Below are positions 59,036-64,000 of a stretch of DNA of 64,000 nt, piece after piece; the first letter of the stretch is position 1, and each line of letters begins with the position of its first letter. Below the pieces are notes generated by a model that ran no database searches, was not told the origin of the DNA, and was given only the letters and a program-made list of their open reading frames with translations. Source of the DNA: Denitrobacterium detoxificans (lineage in GTDB: Bacteria; Actinomycetota; Coriobacteriia; Coriobacteriales; Eggerthellaceae); the NCBI RefSeq assembly GCF_015062615.1, contig NZ_SUUH01000002.1, positions 496,001 to 560,000 on the forward strand, written 5' to 3'. The position numbers were made by a program, and so were the translations under genes.

Positions 59036-59803
59036 ATGAAATCAATGACACGTCGTGGTTTTGTAGCCGCCATGGGAGGGGCCCTTTCGGCTGTGGCTCT
59101 TTCGGGCTGCGCGCAAGGGCAAACGGGCACCTCTTCGAGCGCGTCCGATTCCGGTAGCGAATCGCAAGACCCAAGAGCCGATGCATCGGGGTTTGTACTG
59201 CTGGCAGACGCAGTTCCCGACGCCATTCAGGAGATACGCTATTACTCGACCTACAACTTCGTGGGCGATCGCATAGATGGTTACGAACAGCCCATTTCCC
59301 TGCTCACGCGTGAAGCGGCGCAAGCGTTGCAGGATGCGTCCAAGATGGCGATTTCGAAGGGGTATCGCCTGAAGATATTCGACGCCTATCGTCCGCAAAA
59401 GGCCGTCGACCACTTCGTTCGCTGGTCGAAGGACCTCTCCGATACGCGCATGAAGGATTACTTCTATCCCGAGCTCGATAAGTCCGTCCTATTCGACCAA
59501 GGCTACATTGCCGAGAAGAGCGGCCATACGCGAGGCTCCACCGTAGACCTAACGCTGTTCGACATGGCGACCGAACGCGAAGTCGACATGGGTGGCACGT
59601 TCGATTACTTTGGCGAACTGAGCCACCCCGATTATCGGGATATAACCGATGAGCAATACGAGCGGCGCATGGTTCTGCGCGATATCATGCTCAGCTCCGG
59701 TTTCAAGCCCCTCGTTGAGGAGTGGTGGCACTTCACGTTAGAAGACGAACCGTATCCCGATACGTACTTCACCTTTCCCCTGAACGTTTCGTCTCTAAGC
59801 TAG
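59036..59803 (+). CDS. VanX/DdpX-like D-alanyl-D-alanine dipeptidase, Tat lipoprotein
   Basis: 255 residues. A twin-arginine lipoprotein signal (TRRGFVAAMGGALSAVALSG then C) places it outside the membrane, unlike cytoplasmic VanX. The catalytic core matches the M15D family: IRYYSTYNFVGDRIDGY, RLKIFDAYRPQKAVDHF, the zinc and catalytic segment SGHTRGSTVDLTLFD, then GTFDYFGELSHPDY and the ExxWH motif EEWWHFTLEDEPYPDTYF. The exported form would hydrolyse D-Ala-D-Ala released from wall turnover, or related dipeptides, rather than confer vancomycin resistance. It starts behind AAGGGGGG. No vanHA genes are nearby. Confidence 0.92.
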   Translation: MKSMTRRGFVAAMGGALSAVALSGCAQGQTGTSSSASDSGSESQDPRADASGFVLLADAVPDAIQEIRYYSTYNFVGDRIDGYEQPISLLTREAAQALQDASKMAISKGYRLKIFDAYRPQKAVDHFVRWSKDLSDTRMKDYFYPELDKSVLFDQGYIAEKSGHTRGSTVDLTLFDMATEREVDMGGTFDYFGELSHPDYRDITDEQYERRMVLRDIMLSSGFKPLVEEWWHFTLEDEPYPDTYFTFPLNVSSLS

Positions 59804-59826
59804 CAAAGCCATCGAACGGATAAAGA

Positions 59827-59863
59827 AAAGGGATGTCTGCGTCATGCTCGCAGACATCCCTTT
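59827..59863. terminator. Bidirectional terminator between the dipeptidase and DUF554 genes
   Basis: AAAGGGATGTCTGCG (59827-59841) pairs perfectly with CGCAGACATCCCTTT (59849-59863) over 15 bp with a 7-base loop. Both strands have T-rich 3' flanks, with the minus side stronger (TTTTCTTT). It serves the two convergent genes. Confidence 0.93.
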
Positions 59864-59876
59864 GCTACATGAGGTC

Positions 59877-60602
59877 TTACCAGGCAATTGGCAGGAAGGT
59901 GAACAACGGGGCAATAATGATGGCGGGCAGCATGTTTGCCACCCGAAGCTTGGTATCCCATACAAGGTTCACGCCCACGCAGAAAATAAGAATGCTTCCA
60001 ACGAGCGCAAGGGCCGCTAAAGCGGAAGTGGTCATAATCGGGCAGATAAGCACCGCCAGCGCGGTTACCGTCCCTTGAAGGAGGCCAACGGGAATAGCGG
60101 AGAACGCACATCCTCGCCCAAGCGAACATGTCATGACCAGGATGATAACGAAGTCGAGAATCGCCTTGGTGCACAAGATGGATATATCTCCAAGCATGCC
60201 ATCCTCGACTGCTCCAACCACTGCCATGGCACCCACGCATACGGTCACCGACGCCGTGACAAACGCATCTACGAAGGAACGGTCCTCGGTGTTTCCCGTC
60301 TTGCGCTTGAGCCACTCGCCAAATCGATTCACGAGATCCTCGATGCCCAATACCTCGCCTACGATAGTTCCCGAAAGCACACTTGCCACCACGAACAACG
60401 ATTTGCCTGATGCAAGGGTGCCCCCGTCGAGGGAAAGCATGCCTTGCATGGCCCCCGCAATTCCAATGAAGAGCACGCATACTCCCGCCGCCTTGGCAAG
60501 CCCCTCTTGCAGACGTTCGCTTAGCAGCATTCCAACTGCAGAGCCAAGCACTCCCGCAGCCACAATAGCTGCAATGTTTATGATTGTTCCGAGACCAGGC
60601 AT
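59877..60602 (-). CDS. DUF554 membrane protein
   Basis: A 241-residue protein with seven or so hydrophobic segments and the DUF554 layout: the start GLGTIINIAAIVAAGVLGSA, ...SGTIVGEVLGIEDLVNRFGE, and the second half FVTASVTVCVGAMAVVGAVEDG. DUF554 (YdfK/YqgA-like) proteins are thought to be transporters, but the function is not established. The ATG at 60602 has GGAGG 13 bases upstream, a little far. Same direction as the ABC transporter gene, 136 bases after it. Confidence 0.88.
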   Translation of the reverse strand: MPGLGTIINIAAIVAAGVLGSAVGMLLSERLQEGLAKAAGVCVLFIGIAGAMQGMLSLDGGTLASGKSLFVVASVLSGTIVGEVLGIEDLVNRFGEWLKRKTGNTEDRSFVDAFVTASVTVCVGAMAVVGAVEDGMLGDISILCTKAILDFVIILVMTCSLGRGCAFSAIPVGLLQGTVTALAVLICPIMTTSALAALALVGSILIFCVGVNLVWDTKLRVANMLPAIIIAPLFTFLPIAW

Positions 60603-60738
60603 AGACCTGCGTTTTCCTCCTTCGACCTAACAGTATAGGAAATCATCAAGATTTCGCCAGATAGCCCAATAGACGATGGCGTAATGAAGGTTCAAGGGGA
60701 ATGACTACTATCACATCAATGCAGCCACAATCGACTCG

Positions 60739-63700
60739 TTAGCTACTCAGAAATCGAGCTGGGCGCTTGCATGACACAACAAGTGACGGTATCAAACCTA
60801 CAAGCAACGGAAGCACGCCCGAGAGTACGATGAGCGCGGCGGCTATCTGAGGGGACAGAACCATGACGTCTACGCCCGCAAAGCTTGTGGCCGTCATGCT
60901 GTTCACGCCCGCAGACATTGCGTAGACGACGCCCACCGCAATCACGCCAGCGAGCAAGCCTTCCACGAACGTCTCGATGTTGAACATGGCCACCAGGTTG
61001 CCCCGCGATGCGCCAAGGGATCGTAGAAGCCCCATTTCTCGGCGTCGTCCAGCTATGCCAGTGTAGGTAAGGAGCGCTAGCATGATGGAACCGACAACCA
61101 GCGAGACGCCAATGAGAACGATCAGCACCAGGCCCACGATGTCCACAACGCCAGACAGGGTTTCGGACATGTCGCCAGAATTATTGTTGTAGATGATAGT
61201 TCGGTCGTGCATTCCCGCCTGGTCCATGCGATCGTTGTAAGCCGTGATAATCCCAATCACCTTCTGCTTTGCAGCAAGGTCTTTTGGATAGATGCTCATC
61301 GAGAGCGGCTTGCTCATGTCTACGTAGCCAAGCTTGGCCATGTTGTTGTCATAGCCTATCTCGGATGAGTCAGATAGGTTGTTAAGAAACGCAACGAGAT
61401 CCTCTTCACTCATGTTGATCTGGATTACGTTGGCAAGTTCGTTTCCAACCACAGCGACCCCATTGTCGACCTCAGTGAGAATGCGGTCGAGCTCATTAGC
61501 TATAGCCGCTTCGAGTTCCCTGCCTAGTTCGTCGGCAACAGCCGGAAACTCGCGCTCGAGCTCCTCTTCGGCCTCCTTCGCGATTTCCTCCATGGACTGT
61601 TCGATGATTTCGGCACTGACTTCGTCGATTAGGACCTCGACGTAAACGCCCGTTAGGTAATCTTCGAGCTGACCACGCACGACTTCACCGTAGCTCTGCC
61701 CCACGAGAAGGTCGAGTTCGAGCATTTGCTGCTTGCCGACATCGGTTTGCAAGTAGTCTTTCCAATAGCGGCTAACCTTATCCGAATCGCTCAGATCCTC
61801 GGCAGTGGCCCCCTCATCAATGGCCCAGGCGGTGAAGTTGGCAACCATGCCCCCCGTTAATATGCTTACCTCGGCTTTCTGCTCATCGGTCAGCTCCAAG
61901 CCGGATTCTTCGGGATCGAGCATCGAGGCGAGTTCGATGGCATCGTAGATCCTCTGTTCGTTCACCGCGTCGAGGATGTCGCGTTCGTCAATCTCGAATT
62001 GCGACCAGTCAATCTTCGAGAGGTCAGCCCAAAGCAGCTCAAGGTCGTCATCACCGGAATCAGTCTCTTCCACATCACTATCTCCAAACATGCCGAGCAG
62101 GCGAGCAATCGCCTGATCATTAACGGTAATGACGTTCTCGAGGTCCAGATTGCCCGCCGGATGCGCCTTCAAATCCTCAAAGCTCTTACCCGTAAACACG
62201 TCGACATCAGGGTTCTCGAGCTGTTGCTTGGTAATCGCACTTTGAGCGGATACCCCGACGAGGTAATCGACGAGTTCGGACGTATACCCGACGCCTTCGG
62301 GCATGAGCGGGGAAAGCGCATCACGTTTCGGCTGTACGATACCGCACACCTTCAGCTTGATGCCTTCTTGGGCTATTTTGCCGGCAACATAGTCGTCGTC
62401 CAGCGACTTATCGGCCCACGTGCCTCGTGCCTCATCCTTCTGGTAAAGGCTCACGCGCGGCAGAACCACGAAATTCGCGTCCATAAGCTGGTCGTAGCTA
62501 AGCTCGGATGGCGATTCGGGAAACTCGACGCTCTGCCCGTCGAGGGTCGCATTCAGCGCGTCGTTAACTGCCTCGTGGTCGTAGAGCCCAAGGTAATAGA
62601 GCGTAAGGTCACTAATACCGCCGTCTTTGTCGAGCACAATCACGCATTCGTCGTAGCTTTGAGGCCAAGTGCCATAGACAACGTTCATCTGCTCGTCCAA
62701 TATATCCTGGCTGTCGATCATCTGATGAAACCCGCCTAGGCTATTAAGCGAGCTTGCGGTCGAGTTGGCCCGACGCATGACCATTTCCGAAAGCGACGAA
62801 GGATTAAGCTGTTCAACGCCCTGGGTCGTGTCGCCATTGTATACAAGGGGCACAATGCCATAATCATATGTGACAGTGTCAACATAATCGAGAATACCAT
62901 CCGAATTTGAATCGACGAATTGCTTGAAACCAGCAAGGTCATTATCGCGAACGTGTGAGATCGTTTCGGTGAGCATCGATGATACGTCTTGAATGGAGCC
63001 ATCGAGAGTATTTACCTTTACAGTGCCCGGAGACGACGAGCTTTCCTCTGTGGCCGCACTCTGGGAATTGAGATTCCTCAAGCTCTCGCTGCTAAGCAAG
63101 CTCGTGAGGTCAAGGTTGGATTTCCCTACAACGATAGGGTCGGTGGCAATCGAAGACTCTTCGAAACCAGCAATGAGATTATTTGCACCGCCACCAAGCG
63201 CCACGATGGTAGCAATGCCTATCATACTTATGGCCGATGCGATGGCTGTGAGTATTGCCCGCCCCTTCTTCGCAGACATGTTGCGGATCGAATAGCCTAC
63301 CACAGCGAAAAACGGCATGCTCCGCCGCGATTTCGCTCGTAGGCGGGGATTAGAGCTGCTCTTTTCCGAAAGCTGCGCGGATTGTTCGATAGTCCCGACG
63401 ACGATTCCATTGTGCGTAGATACATCGCTGACCACTTTGCCGTTGGCAAAGCGCAAGATCCGACTGGCGCGCGAAGCCAGTTCATCGTCGCTCGTAGCCA
63501 GTATCACGAGTCGACTCCTCGCTGCGCGCTCGAGAGCGTTTACTACCGTTTCCGCGGAGCTTTTGTCAAGCCCACACGTCGGCTCGTCCGCAAGAAGGAT
63601 ATCAGGCTCTTTCGCCAAGGTGCGAGCAATCGCCACAAGACGCTGCTGAGCGCTTGAAAGGGCCGCTGGCTTCTTCGACGCGCAGTTTTCAACACCCAGA

Positions 63701-64000
63701 AGACGAAGGGCTTCGAGCGCTCGTTCACTGCGCTCGGTTTGGCGAACGTTTCCAATCGTTAAAGCCAGCTCGACATTCTCGAGCGCAGTTCGATGCCCCA
63801 CGAGAACAGGGTCCTGGAACGCAAACCCGACACGCGCGTTGCGGTATTCATTCCAATCGGCCTCTCTGAATGTACGGGTCGACTTGCCATCAATGATTAC
63901 CTCACCTGAATCGGGCTGTTCGATTCCTCCCAGGATGTTCAGGAGCGTGGACTTGCCACAAGCCGCCGGCCCGCAAATCGCAACAAGGCCGCAATCTCCG
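60739..64000 (-). CDS. MacB/FtsX-like ABC transporter, ATPase-permease fusion (partial, N-terminus outside)
   Basis: A single frame of at least 1087 residues running past the window end. The first 210 visible residues are an ABC ATPase with Walker A GPAACGKST near the window edge, Q-loop AFQDP, signature LSSAQQRL in place of LSGGQ, and Walker B ILLADEPTCGLD. Next is a membrane helix (about 160 residues after 63801), then a very large extracytoplasmic region rich in Asp/Glu (about 600 residues, ending ...HDRTIIYNNNSGDMSET). Three FtsX-type helices close it (VGLVLIVLIGVSLVVGSI ... RRREMGLLRSLGASRGNL). Family members expel peptides or lipoproteins or sense envelope stress; the substrate is unknown. 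Confidence 0.9.
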   Translation of the reverse strand, partial: GDCGLVAICGPAACGKSTLLNILGGIEQPDSGEVIIDGKSTRTFREADWNEYRNARVGFAFQDPVLVGHRTALENVELALTIGNVRQTERSERALEALRLLGVENCASKKPAALSSAQQRLVAIARTLAKEPDILLADEPTCGLDKSSAETVVNALERAARSRLVILATSDDELASRASRILRFANGKVVSDVSTHNGIVVGTIEQSAQLSEKSSSNPRLRAKSRRSMPFFAVVGYSIRNMSAKKGRAILTAIASAISMIGIATIVALGGGANNLIAGFEESSIATDPIVVGKSNLDLTSLLSSESLRNLNSQSAATEESSSSPGTVKVNTLDGSIQDVSSMLTETISHVRDNDLAGFKQFVDSNSDGILDYVDTVTYDYGIVPLVYNGDTTQGVEQLNPSSLSEMVMRRANSTASSLNSLGGFHQMIDSQDILDEQMNVVYGTWPQSYDECVIVLDKDGGISDLTLYYLGLYDHEAVNDALNATLDGQSVEFPESPSELSYDQLMDANFVVLPRVSLYQKDEARGTWADKSLDDDYVAGKIAQEGIKLKVCGIVQPKRDALSPLMPEGVGYTSELVDYLVGVSAQSAITKQQLENPDVDVFTGKSFEDLKAHPAGNLDLENVITVNDQAIARLLGMFGDSDVEETDSGDDDLELLWADLSKIDWSQFEIDERDILDAVNEQRIYDAIELASMLDPEESGLELTDEQKAEVSILTGGMVANFTAWAIDEGATAEDLSDSDKVSRYWKDYLQTDVGKQQMLELDLLVGQSYGEVVRGQLEDYLTGVYVEVLIDEVSAEIIEQSMEEIAKEAEEELEREFPAVADELGRELEAAIANELDRILTEVDNGVAVVGNELANVIQINMSEEDLVAFLNNLSDSSEIGYDNNMAKLGYVDMSKPLSMSIYPKDLAAKQKVIGIITAYNDRMDQAGMHDRTIIYNNNSGDMSETLSGVVDIVGLVLIVLIGVSLVVGSIMLALLTYTGIAGRRREMGLLRSLGASRGNLVAMFNIETFVEGLLAGVIAVGVVYAMSAGVNSMTATSFAGVDVMVLSPQIAAALIVLSGVLPLLVGLIPSLVVSCKRPARFLSS

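Noticed and set aside
58786..59157. 123-residue plus frame overlapping the glycosyltransferase end and the dipeptidase start
   Set aside because: No ribosome-binding site, and it runs into the dipeptidase coding sequence. Kept only as possible evidence of a frameshift at the glycosyltransferase end.
59036..59803. Vancomycin resistance cluster
   Set aside because: Only a VanX-like enzyme is present, with an export signal. vanH, vanA and vanRS are absent, and the VanW protein at 43771-46011 is 13 kb away in a wall operon.
1..64000. CRISPR arrays, rRNA, tRNA genes, insertion sequences, prophage genes
   Set aside because: I looked for regularly spaced repeats, cloverleaf-like segments with TTCGA loops, transposases and phage genes. 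I saw none, but tRNAs can be missed by eye.

Overview
The window is about 64 kb of a bacterial chromosome. It most likely comes from an anaerobic member of the class Coriobacteriia (Actinomycetota), probably family Eggerthellaceae. This rests on high-GC coding, Gram-positive-style LexA boxes (CGAAC-N4-GTTYG), many GTG starts, a Tat-exported lipoprotein FAD reductase divergent from a membrane-bound LuxR regulator, and an Ech hydrogenase beside indolepyruvate:ferredoxin oxidoreductase. The genus cannot be fixed from the sequence alone.

Layout. (1) 1-29.9 kb is a gene-dense core region, almost all on the + strand: dgkA (end), era, recO, rpsO, pnp, a TetR regulator, a convergent radical SAM gene, dapB, dapA, rnj, ftsK, a RodZ-like gene, yajQ, rimO, a pgsA-cinA fusion, recA, recX, rny, a GHKL ATPase of unknown role, spoVS, miaB, miaA, dapF, hflX, lexA (-), a small SOS-linked membrane protein, nrdR, dut and a MerR regulator. 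(2) 30-37.4 kb (-): a secreted clostripain-type protease, birA, a phosphohexomutase and galE, then a UbiA prenyltransferase (+). (3) 38.5-46.7 kb (-) reads as one operon: pgsA2, VanW protein, D,D-carboxypeptidase, FHA protein, iorA, iorB, gluQ-RS. (4) 46.7-52.1 kb (-) is a complete six-gene echABCDEF operon closed by a strong terminator. (5) 52.3-64 kb is accessory: TauE/SafE permease, FAD reductase with divergent LuxR, an NfrB-like glycosyltransferase with a c-di-GMP-binding-type tail, a VanX-like dipeptidase, DUF554, and a MacB/FtsX-like ABC transporter cut by the window end.

How the genes fit together. Reduced ferredoxin from IorAB (aryl-pyruvate oxidation) could be reoxidised by Ech, giving H2 and an ion gradient; this is inference from co-location. 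The SOS core is visible: an SOS box fills the spacer of the recA promoter, and three boxes lie between lexA and the divergent gene for a 115-residue protein with one C-terminal membrane segment. That gene sits where other Gram-positives keep SOS division inhibitors (YneA, DivS, ChiZ) but does not resemble them, and is the best candidate here for something undescribed. Other notable items are a riboswitch-like leader before rny, an exact 29-bp operator-like repeat shared by the merR promoter and a site 9 kb away, a structured 0.5-kb intergenic region, and a 28-bp perfect palindrome inside the end of the glycosyltransferase gene. I saw no rRNA, tRNA, CRISPR array, insertion sequence or prophage.
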